This document shows positions 1 to 7,473 of a stretch of DNA of 64,000 bases, piece after piece. This stretch comes from Pseudomonas cannabina. Lineage in GTDB: Bacteria > Pseudomonadota > Gammaproteobacteria > Pseudomonadales > Pseudomonadaceae. The stretch lies in contig NZ_FNKU01000001.1 of the NCBI RefSeq assembly GCF_900100365.1, positions 3,788,501 through 3,852,500 on the forward strand. Reading direction: 5' to 3'. A program made the position numbers and the translations under genes. Numbering within the stretch: position 1 is the first letter of the stretch; the number at the start of each line of letters is the position of its first letter. Below the pieces are notes generated by a model. It ran no database searches and had not been told where the DNA came from. It worked only from the letters and a program-made list of their open reading frames with translations.

Positions 1-135
1 AACAAGGCCAAATCCATCATCGCCCAGCCCTTGTTCCGCAGTCGTCAGGAACAACCTTCCAAGGGCAAAGGCAGCTACCGCCGCGAAGCCTTCCAGTCTA
101 AAAGCTGGGAGGCTTCCTGCTTTATGGCGGCCTGA
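1..135 (+). CDS. arfA: ArfA alternative ribosome-rescue factor, C-terminal part (5' end outside window)
   Basis: Frame 1 is open from the first base to TGA at 133-135, giving 44 residues. The piece PLFRSRQEQPSKGKGSYRR matches the conserved core of ArfA (E. coli has PLFRQRVEKNKKGKGSYMR). ArfA binds ribosomes stalled on non-stop mRNA and recruits RF2 to release the peptide, as a backup for tmRNA. The family is about 55-72 residues, so only about 10-20 residues are missing to the left. The last third of the frame is folded into a hairpin at 85-116, as expected for a gene whose mRNA is normally cut short so that its own product needs tmRNA tagging. The family call is from motif recognition. Confidence 0.82.
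   Translation, partial: NKAKSIIAQPLFRSRQEQPSKGKGSYRREAFQSKSWEASCFMAA
85..116 (+). promoter_or_regulatory. Hairpin inside the arfA coding sequence
   Basis: Bases 85-96 pair with 105-116: a 12-bp stem with one G.T wobble and an 8-base loop (97-104). Only a weak T stretch (121-123) follows. In E. coli, a hairpin at this place causes RNase III cleavage or premature termination and so produces a non-stop arfA mRNA. The structure is seen directly; the role is by analogy. Confidence 0.7.
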
Positions 136-218
136 TATCGAGCAACATCTCCGAGGCGCTTTCAACCGCTTAGCCGTGTTATGGTCTGCACCTAACGGTA
201 ATACCCTTGGACTCAAGC

Positions 219-1556
219 ATGCCTTCTCGTTTTACCCATCGCCCGCAGCTGCGCCAACTCATCGCTGCCTCCAGTCTGATTGCCCTGGTAGCCTGCGCAG
301 AAAAACCCACTGCAGCCGATGCCACGCCTCTTCAACCCGGCAAAGTACAGACCAACCCTCCCGCTGTAGCGCCTACGCCAGCGTTGATCGTTGATGACTC
401 CCTCACGATTCAGCCCGCCGTCAGCTTCAGCGAGTGGCAGGCCGGTTTTCGTGCCCAGGCACTGAAGGCCGGGATTCGAGCGGATGTGTTCGATCAGGCG
501 TTTGCCGGCGTCACGCCGGACATGAGCGTCGTGAAGGCCGACCGCAGCCAGCCCGAGTTCAGCCGCCCGGTCTGGGAATACCTCGACGGCGCCATCTCTG
601 CGGCCCGCGTGCGCAAGGGTCAGGCATTGCTGTCGCAGTACGCTGACGATCTGCAGAAGATCGAACAGCAGTACGGCGTGGACCGTCAGGCGCTGGTCGC
701 GGTGTGGGGGATGGAGAGTAATTTCGGGTCGTTCCAGGGTACGCAATCCGTCATTCGCTCACTGGCAACGCTGGCCTACGAAGGTCGTCGTCCCGGCTTC
801 GCGCAAAGCCAGTTGCTGGCCGCACTGGAGATCATCCAGCATGGCGATATCACCCCAGACAAGATGCTCGGCTCGTGGGCCGGCGCAATGGGTCAGACCC
901 AGTTCATCCCGACCACCTACAACACCCACGCCGTGGACTTTGACGGCGATGGCCGTCGCGATATCTGGAACACCCCGGCTGACGCCCTCGCCTCCACGGC
1001 GCATTACCTGCAAAGCTCCGGCTGGCAGCGTGGTCAGCCTTGGGGCTTCGAGGTGGTGCTCGGCACGGGCTTCGATTACTCGCTGGCCAATTCGACGACG
1101 CGCAAGAGCCTCGCTGAATGGCAGCAAATGGGCCTGAAACAGCCAGACGGATCGGCAATTCCGGTCGCCGCCAGCCAGCAACAGGCCGCATTGCTGTTGC
1201 CCGCCGGTTACCGTGGGCCAGCCTTCCTGGTGCTGGACAACTTCCGCGCGATCCTCAAGTACAACAACTCCACGTCCTACGCGCTGGCGATCAGTCTGCT
1301 TTCCGACCGATTCAAGGGCGCCGGGTACGTGGTAGGTGCGTGGCCACGTGGAGACCTGCCGCTGAGTCGTTCTGAGCGCATCGAGTTGCAAACCCTGCTA
1401 TCGGCCCGCCAATACGATGCAGGCGCGCCAGACGGCATTATCGGCGCCAATACGCGCAAAGCGATCCGCAGCGCCCAGCAATCATTCGGCTGGCCGGCAG
1501 ACGGTTATCCGACGCATGAACTGCTGGAAAATCTGCGCAAACCCGTTGGGCAGTAA
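219..1556 (+). CDS. MltB-family lytic murein transglycosylase, lipoprotein with C-terminal peptidoglycan-binding domain
   Basis: Cleaves the glycan strand of peptidoglycan to 1,6-anhydro-muropeptides. The N-terminus is a lipoprotein signal with lipobox LVAC (Cys about 26), predicting a periplasm-facing lipid anchor. Residues about 70-370 form the SLT_2/MltB domain; the catalytic Glu lies in [11 protein letters not shown] (about Glu166). The family sequence [17 protein letters not shown] follows. The C-terminal 60 residues are a PG_binding_1 domain ([17 protein letters not shown]). I chose ATG at 219; a TTG at 207 is in frame and no clear Shine-Dalgarno separates them. It resembles the SltB3 type of P. 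aeruginosa, but paralogues are many, so no symbol is given. Confidence 0.88.
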   Translation: MPSRFTHRPQLRQLIAASSLIALVACAEKPTAADATPLQPGKVQTNPPAVAPTPALIVDDSLTIQPAVSFSEWQAGFRAQALKAGIRADVFDQAFAGVTPDMSVVKADRSQPEFSRPVWEYLDGAISAARVRKGQALLSQYADDLQKIEQQYGVDRQALVAVWGMESNFGSFQGTQSVIRSLATLAYEGRRPGFAQSQLLAALEIIQHGDITPDKMLGSWAGAMGQTQFIPTTYNTHAVDFDGDGRRDIWNTPADALASTAHYLQSSGWQRGQPWGFEVVLGTGFDYSLANSTTRKSLAEWQQMGLKQPDGSAIPVAASQQQAALLLPAGYRGPAFLVLDNFRAILKYNNSTSYALAISLLSDRFKGAGYVVGAWPRGDLPLSRSERIELQTLLSARQYDAGAPDGIIGANTRKAIRSAQQSFGWPADGYPTHELLENLRKPVGQ

Positions 1557-1631
1557 TCAGCGATTGCCTTGAAACCGGAATGACGCCCGGTGGGGACAAC
1601 CATCAGGCGTGTATCACGGAGAGCGTCAGGC

Positions 1632-2561
1632 TCACTGCCCCATCAACAGCCCAAGCCCGCGCTTCAAGGGAGTTGGCGCGTCGAGGGTGAAGTGTTCCAG
1701 CAAGCGCTGGTTGCTGGCGCGGGAGTGCTTGATGTCGCCCGAGCGCGGTGCCTGATAGGTGACGTCCGGTTTTTTACCCACCACGTCCGCAAGCGCTGAC
1801 AGCAACTCATTGAGCGATGTGGTCTGGTTCAACCCGACATTGATTGCGCCTTCGATGGCGTTTTCCCGCGACAAGGCTTGCAACAGCAGTTTGAGCAAGT
1901 CACCCACGTAGAAGAAATCGCGCGTTTGCTCGCCGTCGCCAAACACACTGATCGGCAGGCCGTTCTGAAGGCGTTCGGCGAAGATGCTGATCACGCCGGA
2001 GTACGGCGAAGACGGGTCCTGGCGCGGCCCGAAGATATTGAAGAAGCGAAAGATCACCGATTCCAGACCATGCTGGCGACGGTAGAAGTCCAGATAATAC
2101 TCACTGGCCAGCTTGTCAGACGCGTAAGGGGTCAACGGGGCTTTGGTGGTGTCTTCGGTGATCGCCTCACCTTCGCCATTGTTGCCATAGACCGCTGCGC
2201 TGGAGGCGAAGATCACCCGCTTGATGCCGGCTTCACGCATCGCTTCGCAGACATTCAGCGTACCGATGAAGTTACTCTGGTGAGTCCGCACCGGGTCATC
2301 CACCGACGCTTGCACCGACGCCACAGCGGCCAGATGCACAACGGCCTGGCAACCCTGCGCCGCACGCTTGACCAGCGCGGCGTCGGCGACGTCACCGACG
2401 ATCAGCTCTAGCCGCGGGTTGTCGAGCGGCAGATTGCTGCGCTTGCCCGCCGAGAGATTGTCGAGGACACGCACGCTGTGCCCGTTTGCGAGCAACGCGT
2501 CAGCCAGGTGCGAGCCAATGAAACCAGCGCCTCCGGTGATCAGAACAGGAGCGTCAGACAT
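1632..2561 (-). CDS. NAD-dependent epimerase/dehydratase (UDP-glucose 4-epimerase-like extended SDR)
   Basis: A 309-residue extended short-chain dehydrogenase acting on nucleotide sugars. The Rossmann motif GGAGFIG is at residues 10-16. SSAAVYG and the catalytic pair Tyr146-xxx-Lys150 (PYASDK) follow, then FFNIFGPRQDP, typical of WbpP/GalE-like enzymes. The start is ATG at 2561; longer reading upstream runs into the neighbouring gene. It overlaps the end of the RmlD-like gene by 8 nt, so the two are translationally coupled. The likely role is in LPS or exopolysaccharide sugar synthesis. The exact substrate (UDP-Glc/Gal, UDP-GlcNAc or another) cannot be read from sequence. Confidence 0.85.
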   Translation of the reverse strand: MSDAPVLITGGAGFIGSHLADALLANGHSVRVLDNLSAGKRSNLPLDNPRLELIVGDVADAALVKRAAQGCQAVVHLAAVASVQASVDDPVRTHQSNFIGTLNVCEAMREAGIKRVIFASSAAVYGNNGEGEAITEDTTKAPLTPYASDKLASEYYLDFYRRQHGLESVIFRFFNIFGPRQDPSSPYSGVISIFAERLQNGLPISVFGDGEQTRDFFYVGDLLKLLLQALSRENAIEGAINVGLNQTTSLNELLSALADVVGKKPDVTYQAPRSGDIKHSRASNQRLLEHFTLDAPTPLKRGLGLLMGQ

Positions 2562-3438
2562 GTCGATAATACCGATCCAGAAGGCTTGGCAAGCCGGCCC
2601 GCCAGGCGCGGGGCTTGATGCCGAAAGTATGAAGAATTTTCTTGCAGGCCAGCACCGCGTGTTGCGGTTCTTCGGCTGCGTCGGGACGTGCAGCGTGTGC
2701 CTGCGCGTTCGGCGATTCAATCGCCAGTTCGCGCAACAGGCGCGCTTCGGTGAGTACTGCCTGGCCAAGCGCCAGCGGCGTGGTCGCCTCGTGCCCGGCG
2801 TAGTGGTAAGTGCCCCACAGCGGCGCTTCGCAGTCGAGTTGCTTGACGATTGAAATGATCACCCGCGCCGCGTCATCGACCGGCGTCGGGTTGCCCCGTC
2901 GGTCATCGGCAAGCAGCAACTCTCCGGGGTCTTTGGCGCGCGACAGAAAGCGCCCCAATACGCCGTCGGCGCTGTCATCCAATAGCCAGCCGAAGCGGAC
3001 CAGCACATGTTGCGGGCATGTGGCGCGCACGCTTTGTTCGATCCGCCACAATGCCTGGCCGCGCAGCCCCAACGGCACCGGCTCGTCCTTTTCGCTGTAG
3101 GCGGTCGCCCGCGAACCATCGAAAACACGATAACTGGACGGCTGAACCAGCGTGATGTTGTGGTGCTGACACAGTTCGGCCAAGCGCTCGACGGAGCGTT
3201 CCTGGTGAGTCAGACGCGCTTCGCTCACGGTCTCCGCCTGAAACCAGTCGAAGTAGTAAGCAAGGTTTATCAGGGCATCGGGACGGGTGTCATCGAGCAG
3301 TTGCGTCAGGCTTGCCACGTCCCAGCCGTCTTGCGGGGGACGTGGTGCGAGAAAGCCAATGTCTTCCTCGGCACCCAGACGAATCAGCGCCTGCCCGAGG
3401 GCATTCCCGCCGCCCAACAGCATAAGGCGCATACGCAT
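2554..3438 (-). CDS. RmlD-like sugar-nucleotide reductase family protein
   Basis: A protein of 294 residues. The N-terminus MRMRLMLLGGGNALGQAL is a Rossmann fold with a glycine-rich loop. QPSSYRVFDG and the PTPVDDAARVI region resemble dTDP-4-dehydrorhamnose reductase (RmlD) relatives. The canonical YxxxK is not obvious (YSEKDEPVP sits where it would be expected), so it may be a divergent or non-catalytic member. ATG codons at 3438 and 3432 are both possible. It is the first gene of a two-gene operon with the epimerase. Confidence 0.7.
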   Translation of the reverse strand: MRMRLMLLGGGNALGQALIRLGAEEDIGFLAPRPPQDGWDVASLTQLLDDTRPDALINLAYYFDWFQAETVSEARLTHQERSVERLAELCQHHNITLVQPSSYRVFDGSRATAYSEKDEPVPLGLRGQALWRIEQSVRATCPQHVLVRFGWLLDDSADGVLGRFLSRAKDPGELLLADDRRGNPTPVDDAARVIISIVKQLDCEAPLWGTYHYAGHEATTPLALGQAVLTEARLLRELAIESPNAQAHAARPDAAEEPQHAVLACKKILHTFGIKPRAWRAGLPSLLDRYYRHV

Positions 3439-3601
3439 AGAGTCAGCAGGCTCGGTATCAGAGTAATCAAACGAACAATTGAAAAACGCCTGCAAACATA
3501 ACACGTTGGCTGCCAACCCCCAACAGTTGCGCAGCCTGTCCGGTCATCGACGCCGCAACAAGGCGTTGCAGCGTCTCACGCCTGAGGTCTTGCCGGATCA
3601 A

Positions 3602-5908
3602 CTACTGAGCAGCAGGCCCCGGCGGGTTGGCACCCTTGGGCAGACCGAGCGGTGCAGGTGCCGGCGCTGAAGGCGTGGCCGCAGCCGGGTCCGACGGCGC
3701 AGGCGGCCCTTCGGCTTCCGTGCCCGCCTGCGGGTTATTCAAGCCCGGCGCCATGACCATCTGTGGATAAGTCTGCGCAAAGCGCACGTTCGGATTCTTA
3801 TCCACAAGCCGCTTGAGACGCTCGTTGAATGCGCGCCCCACAGCGTACTGACCGCCGGAGGAGGTACGGAACTGCGCGGTCAACACCATGCCGTTGAGGT
3901 CCATGCTGTCGACACCGAACACTTCCAGCGGCCCTTGCAGGTTGTGCTTGAGCAGGATGTCTTCGCTGATCGACTGACCGGTTTCACGGATCAGCGCCAG
4001 TGCGTCGTCAATGTCGGAGTCATAGGTAAACCGCACCGAGAAAAACGCATACGCAAATTGCCGAGACTGATTGGTAACCGCCTTGATCTGCCCGAACGGC
4101 ACCGAGTGCACAAAACCCTTGCCGTCGCGCAGGCGCACGGTCCGGATCGTCAGGCTTTCGACCGTCCCGGAATGGCCGGTGCTGAGTACCACCCAGTCGC
4201 CGACCGAGAAGGTGTCTTCAATGATGATGAACAGCCCGGTGATCACATCCTGAACCAGTTGCTGTGAACCAAAGCCGATGGCCAGACCGACCACACCGGC
4301 ACCGGCCAGCAGCGGCGCGACGTTGATCCCCAGATTGGCCATGGTGGTGATGGCGCAGATCACCACCAGGATGATTTTCACCGCATTGCGCAGCAGCGGC
4401 AGAATGGTCTTGATGCGCGTGCTCGGCTGGCGCCCGCTGCGTTGGTTTACGGGCGGTTTGAGGGCTTCTTGAATCGCCGTGTCGAGCACCACCCACAACA
4501 GCCAGGTGATCACGAATATCAGGCCGATGCTGCTCAGCGAATCACTGATCACCCGGCCAAGGGTATTGCGCTGGGCGAACTCGAACATCGAGAAACCCCA
4601 GATACGCCCCAGCACTTCGATGAACGTGATCGCCAGCGCGATGCGCAACACTGCGTACACAAGGCTCAGCAGCCGCGCCTTATAGACGTGCCCGCCGCGC
4701 CCAAGGGATTCGGCCGGTTTGAACATGTGCTGAAACACAGTGCTCAGGAACACCGTTGCGATCAGCAAAATGGTGGTGAACAGCGCGCAGCGCAGCGCTT
4801 CCTGGCTGTCTTCGCCGGCACCGATCAGGTTGATCGCCGAGACCAGAATCATCAGCAGGATCGGCAAGTGCCACAGGTTCGAAAATATCTTCAGCGATTG
4901 TTGCAGCGCAGGCCGGTGCAGGCGACTGCTCAGTGAGCGGTTGCGAATCAGGTGCGCCACCGGGCGACGCACTTTGATGATCAGCATGCAGAACACCACC
5001 GACGCGAACAGCCCGGTAAACACCGCGACGCTGGTGGTGACGTTGCTGCCCAGTTGGCGGGCGATCTGCGGGCTGGTCAGCGCATCGCTGAGCGCCGCCA
5101 GGAAGCCCACCACGAACAACGGCTTTGGCGCGTAGCGACGAATCATGCGCACGGCTGCGCGCTTGTGACCGGAGTTGAACATCACGATCACGCACAGCAG
5201 CACCGACGTCGAAACGATGCCGCTGCTGGTGGCGTAAGCGAAACACAGCGCCAGCGCCCGGCCGACCGAGGACGGCATGAAGTGGCTGACGTACAGCGTC
5301 AGCGGCAAGCAGATGATCGCCGGCAAGGTGAACGGCAATACGTATTTGAGCAGCGCCTGGCTGCGTTCACGCACCCGGATGAACGCCGTCCGGCACAAGC
5401 GCACGGCGGCGAAGCGGCCCAACGTTGTCAGCACCGCGAACGACCCGATCCACACGAACGACAGGGCCAGGAAGTCGCCGACCACGCTCCAGGGAGAACG
5501 CGTGGTGCGCTTGTTGACCAGCTTTTCCAGCTCGTCGGCCGCACGGTCGGCGCGCAAACGCCAGGCGTCGAACAGGTTGTCGTCTAGATTGAGCTTCTGC
5601 TGGACGTCATCGATGCTGGTACTGATCGCACCCAGCAGACCGCCCCGCACAAGCAACTCCGCCGCAGGATCAGCCGCAGCCGGGTCGGCCGCCGCGTCTG
5701 ACTTGGCATCGGTTTTGTCAGCGGCTTTTTCATCCGGTTTGGCGGCGGGTTTGTCCGCCGCCTTGCTGTCGGCCTTGTCCGCTGCCTTGTCGTCGGCAGG
5801 CACCGCAGCGCCCATTGGCAACGCGGGAACATCGGCCGCCTGAAGATTGAAGCTGCCTGCGAATAACAATAGACCCGACAGGATCAAGATTTTCAGCTGA
5901 GACGCCAC
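3602..5908 (-). CDS. Large MscS-family mechanosensitive channel with low-complexity N-terminal periplasmic segment
   Basis: Inner-membrane channel expected to open on hypo-osmotic shock; 768 residues, of the YbiO-like long type. A signal peptide is followed by a Lys/Ala/Asp-rich stretch of repeated KAADK-like units, then about ten hydrophobic helices. The pore helix and beta domain are GLAIGFGSQQLVQDVITG and DTFSVGDWVVLSTGHSG. The C-terminus is Pro/Ala-rich. The start is GTG at 5908, because AAGGAG lies 6 nt upstream (5915-5920); the in-frame TTG at 5923 lies across that site. It stands alone, divergent from the hydrolase gene. Confidence 0.88.
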   Translation of the reverse strand: MASQLKILILSGLLLFAGSFNLQAADVPALPMGAAVPADDKAADKADSKAADKPAAKPDEKAADKTDAKSDAAADPAAADPAAELLVRGGLLGAISTSIDDVQQKLNLDDNLFDAWRLRADRAADELEKLVNKRTTRSPWSVVGDFLALSFVWIGSFAVLTTLGRFAAVRLCRTAFIRVRERSQALLKYVLPFTLPAIICLPLTLYVSHFMPSSVGRALALCFAYATSSGIVSTSVLLCVIVMFNSGHKRAAVRMIRRYAPKPLFVVGFLAALSDALTSPQIARQLGSNVTTSVAVFTGLFASVVFCMLIIKVRRPVAHLIRNRSLSSRLHRPALQQSLKIFSNLWHLPILLMILVSAINLIGAGEDSQEALRCALFTTILLIATVFLSTVFQHMFKPAESLGRGGHVYKARLLSLVYAVLRIALAITFIEVLGRIWGFSMFEFAQRNTLGRVISDSLSSIGLIFVITWLLWVVLDTAIQEALKPPVNQRSGRQPSTRIKTILPLLRNAVKIILVVICAITTMANLGINVAPLLAGAGVVGLAIGFGSQQLVQDVITGLFIIIEDTFSVGDWVVLSTGHSGTVESLTIRTVRLRDGKGFVHSVPFGQIKAVTNQSRQFAYAFFSVRFTYDSDIDDALALIRETGQSISEDILLKHNLQGPLEVFGVDSMDLNGMVLTAQFRTSSGGQYAVGRAFNERLKRLVDKNPNVRFAQTYPQMVMAPGLNNPQAGTEAEGPPAPSDPAAATPSAPAPAPLGLPKGANPPGPAAQ

Positions 5909-6228
5909 GCAGTTCTCCTTCAATGGTCAGGTCCAGGGAGCTTCAAACCCAAGGAACTGATTCCGGTTTGCCCGGCAAGTTCGCTTTGCCCAGCGAAATA
6001 CAATGAGCCGATGTTTCAAGAAACGTCTCTATAACAGCCATCGAGTATGGCCTCTGCGACGTTCCGACTGAACTATGCCCCACGCCCAATGCCGGAAAAC
6101 ATGAGCATGAAGCTATCAGAGCGATGTTACGCGCCTGCACGCGATCAAAACGCTCGACTAGAGTGAAACCTGATTTACAAACCGCACAATAGCGCTTGCC
6201 TGACCCACCTGACACGAGAGGAATCTGC
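5909..6228. other. Intergenic region between divergent channel and hydrolase genes
   Basis: 320 bases with no convincing gene. It must hold both divergent promoters. A weak sigma-70-like pair for the rightward gene (TGCACG, 17 nt, TAGAGT) ends near 6162. I see no clear operator or repeat. Confidence 0.4.
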
Positions 6229-7047
6229 ATGAGCACGTTCACCACGCAAGACGGAACCGAGATCTACTACAAAGACTGGGGCACGGGCAAACCGGTACTG
6301 TTCAGCCACGGCTGGCCACTGGATGCGGACATGTGGGAATACCAGATGGAATACCTCAGCAGCCGGGGCTACCGCACCATCGCCTTCGACCGCCGTGGCT
6401 TTGGCCGTTCCAGCCAGCCGTGGACCGGCTACGATTACGACACGTTCGCTGACGACATCGCAGCCCTGATCGAGCACCTCGACCTGCGCGACGTGACACT
6501 GGTCGGTTTTTCGATGGGCGGCGGCGACGTGACACGCTACATCGCAAAATATGGCAGCGCACGGGTTGCCAAACTGGCCCTGCTAGGCGCAGTCACGCCG
6601 TTTTTCCTCAAGACTGAAGACAACCCGGAAGGCGTTGACGCGTCGGTATTCGAGGGCATCAAGCAAGGCCTGCTCAAGGACCGAGCTCAGTTCATCAGCG
6701 ACTTTGCCACGCCGTTCTATGGCCTCAATAAAGAGCAGAAAGTATCCGGGGGCGTGCTGACCCAGACCCTGAACATCGCCCTGCTCGCCTCGCTCAAAGG
6801 CACGCTGGACTGCGTCACGGCGTTCTCCGCGACCGATTTCCGTCCAGACATGGCGAAGATCGATGTACCGACGCTGGTTATTCACGGCGATGGCGATCAG
6901 GTGGTGCCGTTCGAGGCATCGGGCAAGCGCGCAGCTGCAATGATCAAGGACGCTGAACTGAAGGTTTATCCGGGTGCGCCACACGGTTTTGCCGTGACGC
7001 ATGCGCAGCGTTTGAACGAGGATTTGCTGGCGTTCATCGAGGGCTGA
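6229..7047 (+). CDS. Alpha/beta hydrolase of the aryl esterase / cofactor-free perhydrolase (chloroperoxidase) family
   Basis: 272 residues, full length for the Pseudomonas fluorescens esterase family. These cytoplasmic enzymes hydrolyse small esters, and some catalyse peracid formation. The nucleophile elbow is GFSMGGG with Ser95; HGDGDQVVPF supplies Asp223 and GAPHGFAVTH supplies His252. These positions agree within one residue with the known triad of the family. The oxyanion-hole motif is SHGWPLDADMW. The start is ATG at 6229 with AGAGGA upstream; the in-frame codon at 6196 is less likely. The natural substrate is unknown. Confidence 0.9.
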   Translation: MSTFTTQDGTEIYYKDWGTGKPVLFSHGWPLDADMWEYQMEYLSSRGYRTIAFDRRGFGRSSQPWTGYDYDTFADDIAALIEHLDLRDVTLVGFSMGGGDVTRYIAKYGSARVAKLALLGAVTPFFLKTEDNPEGVDASVFEGIKQGLLKDRAQFISDFATPFYGLNKEQKVSGGVLTQTLNIALLASLKGTLDCVTAFSATDFRPDMAKIDVPTLVIHGDGDQVVPFEASGKRAAAMIKDAELKVYPGAPHGFAVTHAQRLNEDLLAFIEG

Positions 7048-7094
7048 TACAGGATATCCAGAAGCCCCGCGTACTCGCGAATGGAAGAAATCAC

Positions 7095-7116
7095 ATGACC
7101 GTATGGCAGCGGTCAT
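7095..7116. promoter_or_regulatory. Inverted repeat upstream of TonB receptor (possible operator)
   Basis: ATGACCG (7095-7101) and CGGTCAT (7110-7116) are perfect inverted 7-mers separated by 8 bases. It lies just left of a second repeat and could be an operator or a small hairpin. Confidence 0.35.
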
Positions 7117-7117
7117 A

Positions 7118-7142
7118 ATTAATACACACGATGAGTATTAAT
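7118..7142. promoter_or_regulatory. AT-rich inverted repeat upstream of TonB receptor (possible operator)
   Basis: ATTAATAC (7118-7125) and GTATTAAT (7135-7142) are perfect inverted 8-mers with a 9-base spacer. The half-site spacing fits a dimeric regulator. It does not match the Fur or Zur consensus as I know them. Confidence 0.4.
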
Positions 7143-7473
7143 ATCGGCAGCAGTTGAAACGGGCTCGTCGCCACCGCGTCGGGCCCGCCTTCCTTCAATG
7201 GTGAGCTGAACTCATGCCAACGCTGATCCTGCCCCATCGACTGCCCCCGCACGAACGTCGCTCCTGGCCTGAACGGTCTGCGGGCACGCGCTCCAACGCG
7301 CCCTCTTCTTTGTTGATGGCGCCGCACAGCAGCGCCGATCACGTGCCGACCGGTGTGCAGACAGCCGGCATCAGTCGACTGTCGGTCCTCACTGAAAGCC
7401 CCTGAAACAAAACCGTCGTTTACCTCACTGACCCGCGCAAGCGTGGCCCCCTGACGCCCAAGGAAAACTGTCC

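Larger units (their letters stand above)
7048..7473. other. Long leader region upstream of the TonB receptor
   Basis: 426 bases. The left end carries two adjacent perfect inverted repeats (7095-7116 and 7118-7142). A 63-codon open frame (7214-7405, start MPTLILPHRLPPHERR) lies in the middle with only a poor Shine-Dalgarno; I do not count it as a gene, though a leader peptide is possible. The stretch around 7159-7190 is GC-rich and can fold. I see no known riboswitch consensus. Confidence 0.45.

Noticed and set aside
5943..6245. 100-codon minus-strand frame between the channel and the hydrolase
   Set aside because: It overlaps the hydrolase start and promoter region and shows no coding character.
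7159..7190. Possible riboswitch in the TonB receptor leader
   Set aside because: No cobalamin, TPP, FMN or other consensus core could be matched by eye.
7214..7405. 63-codon open frame in the TonB receptor leader
   Set aside because: Poor ribosome site and composition no different from other frames in this GC-rich region; kept only as a possible leader peptide.
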